32,162 bases of DNA from the NCBI GenBank assembly GCA_003139955.1, contig PLHK01000099.1:8848-41009 (forward strand), given 5' to 3'. Under the pieces are notes generated by a model. The model searched no databases. It worked only from the letters and a program-made list of their open reading frames with translations, and was not told where the DNA came from. Shown piece by piece: positions 6,701 to 14,349 of this stretch. Position 1 is the stretch's first letter; each line of letters starts with the position of its first letter. A program made the position numbers and the translations under genes. The stretch comes from Limisphaerales bacterium (GTDB taxonomy: Bacteria > Verrucomicrobiota > Verrucomicrobiia > Limisphaerales > UBA11358).

Positions 6701-6796
6701 TTGCACGGCGCGGCCATTGGATTTTAATTCGACACAAGTCTCGTGACTTTTAGAACAACATAACAAACAAACAACAACACAACCAAGACAACAACT
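6701..6796 (+). promoter_or_regulatory. Promoter candidate and CAA-rich leader of the HU gene
   Basis: TTGCAC at 6701-6706 could be a -35, with only a weak TTAATT at 6724-6729 as its -10. From about 6750 to the ATG at 6797 the leader is almost only A and C (repeated AACAAC/ACAAAC units). It has no Shine-Dalgarno and little chance of folding. Such an unstructured leader could favour ribosome entry independent of an SD. Confidence 0.35.
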
Positions 6797-7087
6797 ATGG
6801 CAAAAGCACTCTCCAAAGCCCAGATCGCCTCGCTCGTCGCCGAGAAGAACGGTCTCTCCAAAAAACAAGCCGTCGAGATCCTCGACTTCATCGCCGCGCT
6901 CGCCTACAAGCACGCGAAAGACACTTTCACCCTGCCCGGCATCGGCAAGCTCGTCCTCAAGGACCGCGCCGCCCGCATCGGTCGCAACCCGAAGACCGGC
7001 GAACAAATCCAGATCAAAGCCAAGCGCGTCGTGAAATTCCGCGTCGCCAAAGCTGCGAAGGACGCGATCCTCGGCGTTAAGAAATAA
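6797..7087 (+). CDS. HU/IHF-family DNA-binding protein
   Basis: A 96-aa nucleoid protein of the bacterial histone-like family. The helical dimerisation part (MAKALSKAQIASLVAEKNGL) is followed by FTLPGIGKLVLKDR and the DNA-bending arm with GRNPKTGE, where the conserved Pro intercalates into the minor groove. It ends with KAAKDAILGVKK. The length is typical for HU and the Lys-rich ends are normal. It is a single-gene unit, with its own leader and a strong terminator immediately after it, as expected for an abundant protein. I cannot tell HU from an IHF half by eye. Confidence 0.95.
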   Translation: MAKALSKAQIASLVAEKNGLSKKQAVEILDFIAALAYKHAKDTFTLPGIGKLVLKDRAARIGRNPKTGEQIQIKAKRVVKFRVAKAAKDAILGVKK

Positions 7088-7102
7088 TTCACAGTTTTTC
7101 TC

Positions 7103-7133
7103 AAGGCGCTTCGACTTGTCGGAGCGCCTTTTT
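7103..7133 (+). terminator. Rho-independent terminator after the HU gene
   Basis: A 13-bp stem pairs AAGGCGCTTCGAC (7103-7115) with GTCGGAGCGCCTT (7118-7130), with one T-G wobble and a very short loop. TTTTTATTTTA follows. It sits 15 bp after the HU stop codon. Confidence 0.9.
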
Positions 7134-7138
7134 ATTTT

Positions 7139-7168
7139 ATCCGTGTCCATCCGTGTCCATCCGTGGTT
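7139..7168. repeat. Decamer tandem repeat upstream of gltX
   Basis: Units CCGTGTCCAT (7141-7150), CCGTGTCCAT (7151-7160) and CCGTGG form a 10-bp-period array between the HU terminator and the gltX start. The reverse strand reads as the cycle GWTRMDTDGH without stops. I recall this phrase turning up in many environmental bacterial genomes, often between genes. Function unknown. Confidence 0.65.
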
Positions 7169-7180
7169 AAATAATTCGAA

Positions 7181-8536
7181 ATGAAACCTCGCGTCCGATT
7201 CGCCCCCTCGCCGACCGGCTACCTGCACATCGGCGGCGCGCGCACCGCTTTGTTCAACTGGCTTTACGCCCGCCACACCGGCGGCACGTTTATTTTGCGC
7301 ATCGAAGACACCGATGCCGCGCGCAATTCGCAGGCAGCCGTCGAAGTCATCTTGAGCGGCCTGCGCTGGCTCGGCCTCGATTGGGACGAAGGCCCGCTCA
7401 CCGGCGACGCCACCGGCGCGAGCAAGGGAAATTGCGGCCCGTATTTCCAATCCCAGCGAAAAGACAATTACCAGCGCCGCGTCGAAGCGCTTTTATCACG
7501 CGGCCTCGCCTACGAACACGAAGGCGCGGTGAAATTCAAAATGACCAGCGAGCCGATTACGATCCACGACCTCGTCGTCGGCGATGTCGTCCGCAAACTT
7601 ACCGACCGGGAGGAAGTTGATCCCGACTTCGTCATCCTGCGTTCCGACGGCCAGCCCGTGTTTCATCTCGTCAACGTCATTGACGATCTGGAGATGGACA
7701 TCACACACGTGATCCGCGGCGAGGATCACTTGAGCAACACCGCCAAACACATCGCGCTCTTCCAGGCCTTCGGCGTCAAGCCGCCGCACTACGCGCACAT
7801 CCCGCTCATCCTGAACGGCGACGGCTCAAGGATGAGCAAACGCGACAAAGGTGCGTCACTCGTAAATTATCCTGACGAAGGATTTTTGCCCGAAGCCGTC
7901 GTGAATTATCTCTGCCTGCTCGGCTGGTCGCCCAAGGACAACCGCGAAAAACTGTCGCGCGCCGAAGTCATCGAACGCTTCGACCTGCCGCAAATTCTTC
8001 GGCACAATGCCAAATTCGATTACGAAAAAATGCTCTGGCTGCAAGGGGAATACGCGCGCGAACTCGCCGCTGACCGCTTTTACGAACTCGCCGTCCACGC
8101 CTTTGCGAAAGCCGGAATTGACACCAATAAATTTCCGCTCGCCTACGTAAAAGCCGCGCTCGACACCTGCAAAGGTAAATTTAAATTATTCAACGAACTG
8201 CCCACTTACGCCGGATTTTATTTCCGCGATGAAATCATTTACCAGCCCGACGATGCGAAAAAAGTTTTCATCCCCGAAAACAAACCGCGCCTCGAAAAAC
8301 TCCGCAACGCTTTTGCCGCGCTGAACACCTTCGACGCCGCGACGCTGGAAACCGCTTTGAAAGAAACCGCCAAGCAACTCGGCGTGAAAGCCGGCGTGCT
8401 CATCCACCCGACGCGCCTCGCCGCCACCGGCAATCCCCACGGCCCGAGCCTGTATCATCTGCTCGAAGTTTTGGGCAAAGAAAAATCGCTGGTGAGAATT
8501 GAAAAGGCGATCGGCTATGCTGGATTTATTTGTTGA
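7181..8536 (+). CDS. gltX: Glutamyl-tRNA synthetase
   Basis: This class I synthetase charges tRNA(Glu). The HIGH motif is HIGG (16-19) and the KMSKS loop is RMSKR (217-221). Between them are FILRIEDTDAARN, the stem-contact region and HVIRGEDHLSNTAKH. At 451 aa it is a little shorter than the roughly 470-490 aa norm. The C-terminal half (GVKAGVLIHPTRLAATG, the anticodon-binding helical bundle) is present. Compared with gluQ in the same window it is clearly the full-length enzyme. It starts at ATG 7181 without a clear Shine-Dalgarno, shortly after the decamer repeat. Whether it also charges tRNA(Gln) cannot be judged from this window. Confidence 0.97.
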   Translation: MKPRVRFAPSPTGYLHIGGARTALFNWLYARHTGGTFILRIEDTDAARNSQAAVEVILSGLRWLGLDWDEGPLTGDATGASKGNCGPYFQSQRKDNYQRRVEALLSRGLAYEHEGAVKFKMTSEPITIHDLVVGDVVRKLTDREEVDPDFVILRSDGQPVFHLVNVIDDLEMDITHVIRGEDHLSNTAKHIALFQAFGVKPPHYAHIPLILNGDGSRMSKRDKGASLVNYPDEGFLPEAVVNYLCLLGWSPKDNREKLSRAEVIERFDLPQILRHNAKFDYEKMLWLQGEYARELAADRFYELAVHAFAKAGIDTNKFPLAYVKAALDTCKGKFKLFNELPTYAGFYFRDEIIYQPDDAKKVFIPENKPRLEKLRNAFAALNTFDAATLETALKETAKQLGVKAGVLIHPTRLAATGNPHGPSLYHLLEVLGKEKSLVRIEKAIGYAGFIC

Positions 8537-8574
8537 CGTAATGAAATTAAAATAAATGATTCGCAACTAAATTT

Positions 8575-8855
8575 ATGACAGCAAATTAGGCACTGCTCTT
8601 GTTTATTGTTTTGTTTTGGTTATTGCTTTATTGCGTAGTCAAGTTTGACAATTTTCGACAAGGCAAACGATTTCGCGATGGCCCATCTTTCATTCCAATC
8701 ATTCCATTTTTTCCGTTAATCGCTTTAGTCGTGGGACAAATTATCAATCACATAAAAAACCTTGGGGCACGATTGTAATCATTGCTGTTCATCTAGGATT
8801 TTGCCTGTTCGCTATCATCGGGATTCGGACACATCGTTCAAAACCACCTAAATGA
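8575..8855 (+). pseudogene. Frameshifted small membrane protein
   Basis: Reading from ATG 8575 gives MTAN, then TAG (8587-8589). A continuous hydrophobic frame follows (LLLFIVLFWLLLYCVV ... FIPIIPFFPLIALVVG) until a stop soon after the A6 run at about 8754-8759. Adding one A in that run restores the reading as HIKKPWGTIVIIAVHLG and on to RTHRSKPPK, ending at TGA 8853-8855. The result is a protein of about 93 codons with roughly three membrane helices. The early TAG may simply precede the true start, because a TTG at 8599 lies 8 nt after an AGG. The frameshift is the firmer defect. The rest of 8537-8943 shows nothing clear. I do not recognise the family. Confidence 0.55.
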
Positions 8856-8943
8856 TTTGTGTTTCATCCATATTCAATCCATGGCTAAAAAAACCATCGC
8901 CCCCAACGCGCGCCGCCGCCCCTCGCCCGGTCGCGCAGCTCTC

Positions 8944-9750
8944 TCAAAGCCCAGGCCATTCGGGCAGTGTGTCCAAAAATTCCCGGCGAGCACCCCTGAT
9001 CCAGACATTTTCCTTGGTGATTTTCGTAGCGGCCACGGTGGATGCCCGGATGCCCCCATAGATGCAGCCGAACAGAAACGCCGCCACGCCCGCCAGTACC
9101 GTCCAGCCGGATTTAAAAGCCACGCCACCAATTATTAGGACAATCCCACCGAGCGCGCCAGTCCAGCCGACGGCCAGTCCCACTTTCCGCTGTGCGCGAT
9201 GTTTCTCGCACAGCCCGATATGCACGATGGCTTTCTTGCGCACGATCAAAACGACAATGAGCAGAATGAGCAGGTTGCACAGGAGCAACAGAAGATAGGC
9301 CGGGTGCTGCCAGTAAAGAATCCGCTTGAGCCGGAACCCGTTGGCGGGGGCGTTGCATTTGACGCAGCGATCGGGGAAAACCGTTTCGGAAACGGTGACT
9401 ATTTGTTTTTTCTTCCGCCAAAGTCCGACGGAGGCCGGCACGGCAACGCCTTCGCTCAGCCGTTGGAGAAATATCGGTTTGCACCCGGCACAGACCGATG
9501 AATGGTTTATCTGGATCAGCTCCGATGGCGGAAATGTTTTTCCGCATTCCACGCAGACAAGTATGGATTGCTGGCTAGGAACGGGCGGTGGCGCGCCGGA
9601 GCGAACAATATTCAAAGGTTGCCAGTCAGTCATCCCTTCGCGCCAGACGCTCGTGTCGTGGTTTATCTTTCCCGAACGCAGAAGTTCGTCTAGTTGGGCA
9701 TCGGAGACAGGGCCGTTTTGTCGACCGTCAAGCGAGTAGAACCAGTTCAT
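8944..9750 (-). CDS. GYF_2-domain membrane protein with zinc-ribbon cysteines
   Basis: The first 50 residues match the GYF_2 (DUF4339) fold: WFYSLDGRQNGPVS, then ELLRSGKI and a WREGMTDWQPL end. Two cysteine pairs follow (Cys66/Cys69 and Cys87/Cys90), then another CVKC pair near 129-132 with CEKH near 181. Three membrane helices are likely at about 151-170, 191-211 and 215-233. The C-terminus is short and cytosolic. GYF_2 domains are thought to mediate protein contacts in bacterial membrane proteins, but no substrate is known here. It stands alone, divergent from the lipoprotein gene and convergent with the small pseudogene. Confidence 0.8.
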   Translation of the reverse strand: MNWFYSLDGRQNGPVSDAQLDELLRSGKINHDTSVWREGMTDWQPLNIVRSGAPPPVPSQQSILVCVECGKTFPPSELIQINHSSVCAGCKPIFLQRLSEGVAVPASVGLWRKKKQIVTVSETVFPDRCVKCNAPANGFRLKRILYWQHPAYLLLLLCNLLILLIVVLIVRKKAIVHIGLCEKHRAQRKVGLAVGWTGALGGIVLIIGGVAFKSGWTVLAGVAAFLFGCIYGGIRASTVAATKITKENVWIRGARREFLDTLPEWPGL

Positions 9751-10024
9751 GCCACAGGCTAATACCGGGCTTCAAATAAAGACAACTTGAAAGTGACGTT
9801 GCCGGCAGGTTGTATCGCACTGGAAGTTTTCCCATTTCCATTATAACTCTGGCGCAGTAAATCTGGACAAAAACCTTTGCTTGACCCTTCTCGCGCCACT
9901 TTTGCCAAAACAATCCGCGTTTCATTCATACCCGATACAGATTTGCGATTGAACGCAAACAATTTTTCGGCAATAAATGTTCCGCGATTTGAACATGAAC
10001 CGTGCATTTCAACTCCAATCCCGC

Positions 10025-10453
10025 ATGAAATATCGCCTGCTCGCCCTCGCCCTATTGCTCGTCATCCTGTCCGGCTGTGGCAAGTAGGACGGTTTCAGGA
10101 CGTTGTTTCATGAAGAATCGCTATCGTCCGGCCAGAAAGTCAAAGTTACGATGATGGCGCTGGTCTGGGGCGGCCGACCGGGCGATGACGGCTGCACCAT
10201 GGGCGGAGACTGCTTCCATCTGGAGTTCGTTTCCAACGATCCGAACGCGGAGCTGCCCAAGCGCACGGCGGAAGCGCAGCAAGTTTTTGAGTTGATCCGC
10301 CCGATGTCGGAGCAGTGGGGCTTCACGAACGCGGAAATGCTGGGATTCAAACAAATCGAACGCACGGGCGATTACGATCTGTTCGAGTTCAACCGGGGGA
10401 CGAACGGCAACTGGTCGTGCATGCAAAAGACAATGTCGGTTTTCGCAAAATAA
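10025..10453 (+). pseudogene. Lipoprotein gene interrupted by an in-frame amber codon
   Basis: The first 20 codons encode a textbook lipoprotein signal, MKYRLLALALLLVILSGCGK, with lipobox LSGC. The next codon is TAG (10085-10087). The same frame then continues uninterrupted for 121 codons (DGFRTLFHEESLSSGQKVKV onward) to TAA at 10451-10453. The mature part has Cys pairs (DDGCTMGGDC) and ends QKTMSVFAK. The unbroken frame on both sides suggests a single point mutation, for example from CAG or AAG, or amber readthrough. An in-frame ATG at 9995 would add ten residues. The product family is not recognised. The 274 bp upstream, shared with the divergent GYF_2 gene, show no convincing promoter. Confidence 0.7.
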
Positions 10454-10524
10454 TTTTTGCCAAAACCGTTCACGCCGGAAATTTTTACCATTCGACTCCG
10501 CGCATGGCAAAAATCAGATAGGGC

Positions 10525-10553
10525 TTGACGCCTGCCGCCCGCTTCTAAAAATT
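10525..10553 (+). promoter_or_regulatory. Candidate sigma-70 promoter upstream of the zinc-ribbon/TIM-barrel gene
   Basis: TTGACG (10525-10530) is a near-consensus -35. Seventeen bases later comes AAAATT (10548-10553), or TAAAAA at a shorter 15-bp spacing. The start codon at 10620 is about 65 bp downstream. The -35 is good and the -10 is weak. Confidence 0.4.
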
Positions 10554-10619
10554 GTACGGCCAAAGCCATGAGGAACTCAAAGACATCCAGCGTTTCCGCC
10601 GCCACGCCACCCGCCCGCC

Positions 10620-11714
10620 ATGGCCAAGATTAAAATCAACTGCCCGATCTGCGCCCAGTCGCTTCAGTGCGAGGAACGGTATCGCGGCCGGCGCATCAAA
10701 TGCCCGCATTGCAAACATCTGTTCCGCGTGCCAGTCATTTCCTTTCGCGCTCCGAAAACTTCCGCGACCTCCACGCTGCCGCCGCGACGACGGACGCCGA
10801 AGAAAAAATTATGGCTGGCCGCTGGCATCGTCGTGCTGGTAATGCTGATGATCACAGCAGGAATGCTGTTCGTCTGGCCGTTGCGCATGCACTGGCCGGA
10901 TCGCCGTCCGATTGGCTCGTTGTTTCTGGCCTCGGACTTCCACGCGTCGGCCACCAATCCGCGCGGCTGGTTCAACGACCCCACTCTGGATGTGACCGGG
11001 CCGGGTGGCCAGGCACGCTTCCGCCAGGCGTTGATGGATTACGCCGACCGCAGCATCGCCATCCTGAAACGCGCGGATGCGCAGGGCGCGATTGTGTGGG
11101 ATTTGGAGGGCGAACAATTTCCACACAAGACGACTTACATCGGCGATCCGCGTCTGCTCAACCGGCTCGCGCCGGAAATGGCGGCGGCGGCGGATGAATT
11201 TTTCGCCCGGTTGCGGAACGCCGGCTTGCGCGTCGGCATGACCATCCGTCCGCAGCAACTGGTTTTCGACAATTACGGAGTGCCCCGGCAGACGCAAGTG
11301 TTCGACACTAAAAAAGTTTTGCTCGATAAAATTGATTACGCCCGGAAGCGCTGGGGCGCGACGCTGTTCTATGTGGATTCAAACGGCGGGATTCGCCGCC
11401 CCGATGAAGTGTGGCAACTGCGGCGGCTGGCCGGGCAGCGGCCGGACATTCTGCTGATCCCCGAGCACAGCTATCTGCCCTACGCGGCGTTCACTGCTCC
11501 CTACGCCGCCTTGCGCCGGGGCGATCCGGCGAAATCCTCAAGCCTGACGCAACGGCTATTTCCGGAAACTTTCCGCGTGCTGGACATCGGCGGCGGAGAT
11601 GAGCCGGACAAGATTGTCATCGCACAATCGGAAGGCGACATCCTTTTGTTTCCTGCTTGGTGGTCGAATCCGGCATCCGAACTGATGGAACATCTCGCCA
11701 ACGTAAAGCCGTAA
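10620..11714 (+). CDS. Membrane-anchored protein with N-terminal zinc ribbon and glycosidase-like outer domain
   Basis: Three parts are visible. Residues 8-33 hold a zinc ribbon (CPIC ... CPHC). A single membrane helix lies at about 65-86 (LWLAAGIVVLVMLMITAG). Most of the remaining 280 aa looks like an alpha/beta barrel. It contains SLFLASDFHASATN, the repeated DYADRSIAILKRADAQGAIV region, WDLEGEQFPH, GLRVGMTIRPQQL, LFYVDSNGG and LLIPEHSY. The acidic residues at strand ends (WDLEGEQ, FYVDSN, IPEH) resemble glycoside hydrolase-like proteins, but I cannot name the family and no substrate is indicated. The helix would place the barrel outside the cytoplasm and the zinc ribbon inside. The following phosphatase gene starts 58 bp later. 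Confidence 0.7.
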   Translation: MAKIKINCPICAQSLQCEERYRGRRIKCPHCKHLFRVPVISFRAPKTSATSTLPPRRRTPKKKLWLAAGIVVLVMLMITAGMLFVWPLRMHWPDRRPIGSLFLASDFHASATNPRGWFNDPTLDVTGPGGQARFRQALMDYADRSIAILKRADAQGAIVWDLEGEQFPHKTTYIGDPRLLNRLAPEMAAAADEFFARLRNAGLRVGMTIRPQQLVFDNYGVPRQTQVFDTKKVLLDKIDYARKRWGATLFYVDSNGGIRRPDEVWQLRRLAGQRPDILLIPEHSYLPYAAFTAPYAALRRGDPAKSSSLTQRLFPETFRVLDIGGGDEPDKIVIAQSEGDILLFPAWWSNPASELMEHLANVKP

Positions 11715-11772
11715 AAAATTCAAATCGCATTCGGGCTTGAAACTTGCGGGTCAAAACTCGAAACTCCCCGCC

Positions 11773-12573
11773 ATGTCGTTGCCCGCTGATTTGCATATGC
11801 ATACGCCGCTCTGCCGCCATGCGACGGGTGAACCAGTGGATTACGCGCGGCACGCGGTGGAAATCGGCCTCACGGAAATTGGCTTCTCTGACCATTCGCC
11901 CATGCCCCGCGATGACTTCGATAACTGGCGCATGTCTGACGGTCAACTGGATGAATACGTCGCCAAAGTCCGCCGCGCACAGAAAGAATTTCCACAGCTC
12001 CAAATCCGCCTCGCGCTCGAAGTGGATTACCTGCCCGGCCACGAAGATTGGATTCGCCAGCTCGCCGCGCGGCAGCCGTGGGATTATTTCATCGGCAGCG
12101 TGCACTACGTTTCCGATGCGTGGGACATTGACAACCCGGCCAAACTTTCCGAATGGAAAAAACGCGACGCCTTTGAAGTCTGGCAAATTTATTTCGACCG
12201 GCTCACGCTCGCGGCGGAATCAAAGTTGTTTGAGATCATCGGCCATGCGGATTTGCCGAAAAAATTTGGCATCCGCCCCGCGCAGGATTGCACGCCGCTC
12301 TACGAAAAATTTCTCAACGCCGCCGCGAAGGTCGGTTGTGCGATCGAACTGAACACTGCCGGCCTGCGGAAACCCTGCCAGGAAATTTATCCCAGCCGCA
12401 ACTTCCTGGAGCTCGCCTTTCACAAACATATTCCCATCACCTTCGGCTCGGACGCGCACGCGCCGGAAGAAGTCGGCATGAATTTCAGCGACGCGGTCGC
12501 GCTCGCCCGCAGCGTCGGCTACACCGAGACGTTGCGCTTCAAATCGCGGCAGCCGGAGGCGGTTTGGCTTTGA
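11773..12573 (+). CDS. PHP-domain phosphatase, histidinol-phosphatase (HisJ/HisK) family
   Basis: A PHP-fold metal-dependent phosphoesterase of 266 aa. Metal-binding motifs appear in order: DLHMHTPLCRHA, FSDHSPMP, ALEVDY, FIGSVHY, IGHADLPKKFG, ELNTAGLRKP and FGSDAHAPEEVG. This matches the HisJ family that dephosphorylates histidinol phosphate in the penultimate step of histidine synthesis. No other his gene is nearby, and PHP phosphatases can act on other substrates, so the role is not certain. The ATG at 11773 is preferred; a longer frame from TTG 11737 adds twelve unconserved residues. The next gene starts 3 bp after the stop. Confidence 0.82.
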   Translation: MSLPADLHMHTPLCRHATGEPVDYARHAVEIGLTEIGFSDHSPMPRDDFDNWRMSDGQLDEYVAKVRRAQKEFPQLQIRLALEVDYLPGHEDWIRQLAARQPWDYFIGSVHYVSDAWDIDNPAKLSEWKKRDAFEVWQIYFDRLTLAAESKLFEIIGHADLPKKFGIRPAQDCTPLYEKFLNAAAKVGCAIELNTAGLRKPCQEIYPSRNFLELAFHKHIPITFGSDAHAPEEVGMNFSDAVALARSVGYTETLRFKSRQPEAVWL

Positions 12574-12576
12574 CGT

Positions 12577-14301
12577 ATGACGGACGTGCGCACGGATAAA
12601 AAGTTTTTTTTGTTCGCCTGCCTCGCGCTCGCGCTCGGAACTCTCGCGCTTTACTGGCCAGTCACCAGTTATCCGTTCATCAATTTCGACGATGATGAAT
12701 ACGTCGCCGATAATCCCGTCACCCAAGCCGGGCTGACGTGGCACGGACTCGTCTGGGCGTTCAACGGCATCCACGTCGGCAACTGGCATCCGGCGAGCTG
12801 GCTTTCCCATATGATTGACTGCCAGCTTTTCGGCACCAACGCTGGCGGACACCATCTCGTCAACGTGCTGTTCCACATCACAAACACCCTGCTGCTGTTC
12901 GCGTTTCTGCGCTCCGCCACCGGCTTTGAATGGCGCAGCGCATTCGTCGCCGCGCTGTTTGCGTGGCATCCGCTGCATGTGGAATCCGTCGCGTGGGTCT
13001 CGGAACGCAAAGACGTTTTGAGCACATTTTTCTGGCTGCTCACGATCATCGCCTACGCGGGTTACGCAAATTTTTCAAAAATAAAAAATTCAAAATCAAA
13101 AAACTGTTACGCGCTCGCGCTGGTCCTTTGCGCACTGGCGATGCTGTCCAAACCGATGGCCGTGACGCTGCCGTTCACGCTGCTGCTGGTGGACGTGTGG
13201 CCGCTGAACCGAATTCAGAATTCAGAATTCAGAATTCAGAACTCAAAAAACCTGCTCATTGAAAAAATTCCCTTCTTCCTTTTGTCGTTAGCGCTCTGCA
13301 CGGTGACGTTCTTCGCCCAGCGCAGTGTGGGCGCGGTGAGTTCGGTCGGGTGGTCGAGCCGGCTCGGCAATGTGCCGGTCGCCTACGTTCGCTATCTTGA
13401 AAAAACCTTTTGGCCGGCCGACCTCGCCATCATTTATCCCTACGTCTATCACTGGCCGGTCGCCGCGATCGCCGGTGCGACACTGCTGCTGGGATTCATT
13501 TCCATTCTGGCACTGGTGCTGCTCCGACGCGGTCCGTGGCTGGCGTCCGGCTGGTTTTGGTTTCTCGGCACGCTGGTTCCGGTCATTGGCTTCGTGCAGG
13601 TTGGCGCGCAATCCATGGCGGATCGCTATTTTTATATTCCCAGCATCGGCCTGTTCAGCGTGCTCGTGTGGGGCGCGGCGGAATTTTGCGAGAACCGGCC
13701 AAATGGAAAAATAATTTTATCGCTCATCGGCGGCAGTGCGCTGGTCGGCTGCGTGTTGACCACGTCGTTGCAGATTGCCTACTGGCAGGACAGCGAAACC
13801 CTGTTCCTTCACGCGCTGGCGGTGACACAAAATAATTATGTGGCCGACAACGCGCTAGGTAAAACTTTCGAGCAGGCCGGCGACAATGCCCGCGCCCGCG
13901 CGCTTTATGAGGAGGCTGTCCGCATCGAACCGCGCTACGCCGTCAGCCAGTTCAACCTCGGCGTCTGCCTGATCGGTTTTGGCCTGAAAGACGCGGCTTT
14001 CGAGCATCTCGCCGCCGCCGCGCAGCTTGACCCCGGCAATCCCGACGCGCAGTTCAACCTCGGCGTTTTCTTTTTGCAAAACCAGCACTGGCCGGACGCC
14101 ACACGCTGCTTTGCCGCCACGCTCCGGCTACAGCCTGAATTTGTTCCCGCGCACATCCACCTTGCCGAAACGCTGGTCAAGCAGGGAAAATTTAACGAGG
14201 CCGCCGCACAATACCGCGACGCGCTGCGAATGGATCCGAATTCCGCCAACGCCAAAAATGGATTTGCGACGCTGCTCGCCGCGCATCCCGAACTTAAATA
14301 A
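12577..14301 (+). CDS. Multi-TM membrane protein with C-terminal TPR repeats (TMTC/PMT-like)
   Basis: A 574-aa protein with about ten membrane helices, then at least three TPR units (about residues 420-570; YEEAVRIEPRYA, HLAAAAQLDPGNPDAQFNLG, YRDALRMDPNSANAK). The first loop has the acidic FINFDDDEYV motif. Later HPLHVESVAWVSERKD and MADRYFYIPSIG match the bacterial relatives of TMTC O-mannosyltransferases. Such proteins are thought to use lipid-linked sugars on the outer face of the inner membrane. No acceptor is known here. Two low-complexity insertions lie in loops between helices (DNA 13074-13103 and 13211-13245), the second a clean heptamer array. It probably shares a transcript with the PHP phosphatase. 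Confidence 0.82.
   Translation: MTDVRTDKKFFLFACLALALGTLALYWPVTSYPFINFDDDEYVADNPVTQAGLTWHGLVWAFNGIHVGNWHPASWLSHMIDCQLFGTNAGGHHLVNVLFHITNTLLLFAFLRSATGFEWRSAFVAALFAWHPLHVESVAWVSERKDVLSTFFWLLTIIAYAGYANFSKIKNSKSKNCYALALVLCALAMLSKPMAVTLPFTLLLVDVWPLNRIQNSEFRIQNSKNLLIEKIPFFLLSLALCTVTFFAQRSVGAVSSVGWSSRLGNVPVAYVRYLEKTFWPADLAIIYPYVYHWPVAAIAGATLLLGFISILALVLLRRGPWLASGWFWFLGTLVPVIGFVQVGAQSMADRYFYIPSIGLFSVLVWGAAEFCENRPNGKIILSLIGGSALVGCVLTTSLQIAYWQDSETLFLHALAVTQNNYVADNALGKTFEQAGDNARARALYEEAVRIEPRYAVSQFNLGVCLIGFGLKDAAFEHLAAAAQLDPGNPDAQFNLGVFFLQNQHWPDATRCFAATLRLQPEFVPAHIHLAETLVKQGKFNEAAAQYRDALRMDPNSANAKNGFATLLAAHPELK
13074..13103 (+). repeat. A-rich low-complexity insertion in the TPR membrane protein gene
   Basis: TTCAAAA, ATAAAAA, ATTCAAA and ATCAAAA follow each other with an approximate 7-bp period. 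They encode the Lys/Ser/Asn stretch SKIKNSKSKN in a loop between two membrane helices. It is less regular than the other arrays, so its membership of the same family is uncertain. Confidence 0.45.
13211..13245 (+). repeat. Heptamer array GAATTCA in the TPR membrane protein gene
   Basis: Five 7-bp units are present, four GAATTCA and one GAACTCA, with no spacers. Translation gives the cycle RIQNSEF followed by RIQNS, in a loop between VDVWPLN and LLIEKIPFFLLS. The forward unit has no stop codon in any frame; its complement, TGAATTC, does contain one. Confidence 0.95.
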
Positions 14302-14349
14302 TTTCGCAAGGCTGGACAGCTACGTCGCGTTTTGAAAAACTCCGCGCCG

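Noticed and set aside
5070-6746. A 558-codon open frame on the plus strand
   Set aside because: It lies antisense to the amidase and kinase genes, both with full motif sets. It shows no recognisable domain and is a by-product of their codon bias.
8881-8943. Start-like stretch MAKKTIAPNARRRPSP on the plus strand
   Set aside because: It soon runs antisense into the GYF_2 gene and has no continuation that looks like a protein. It could be a remnant but cannot be supported.
9891-9920. TTGACC promoter candidate between the GYF_2 and lipoprotein genes
   Set aside because: The -35 is good but no acceptable -10 lies at 16-18 bp spacing.
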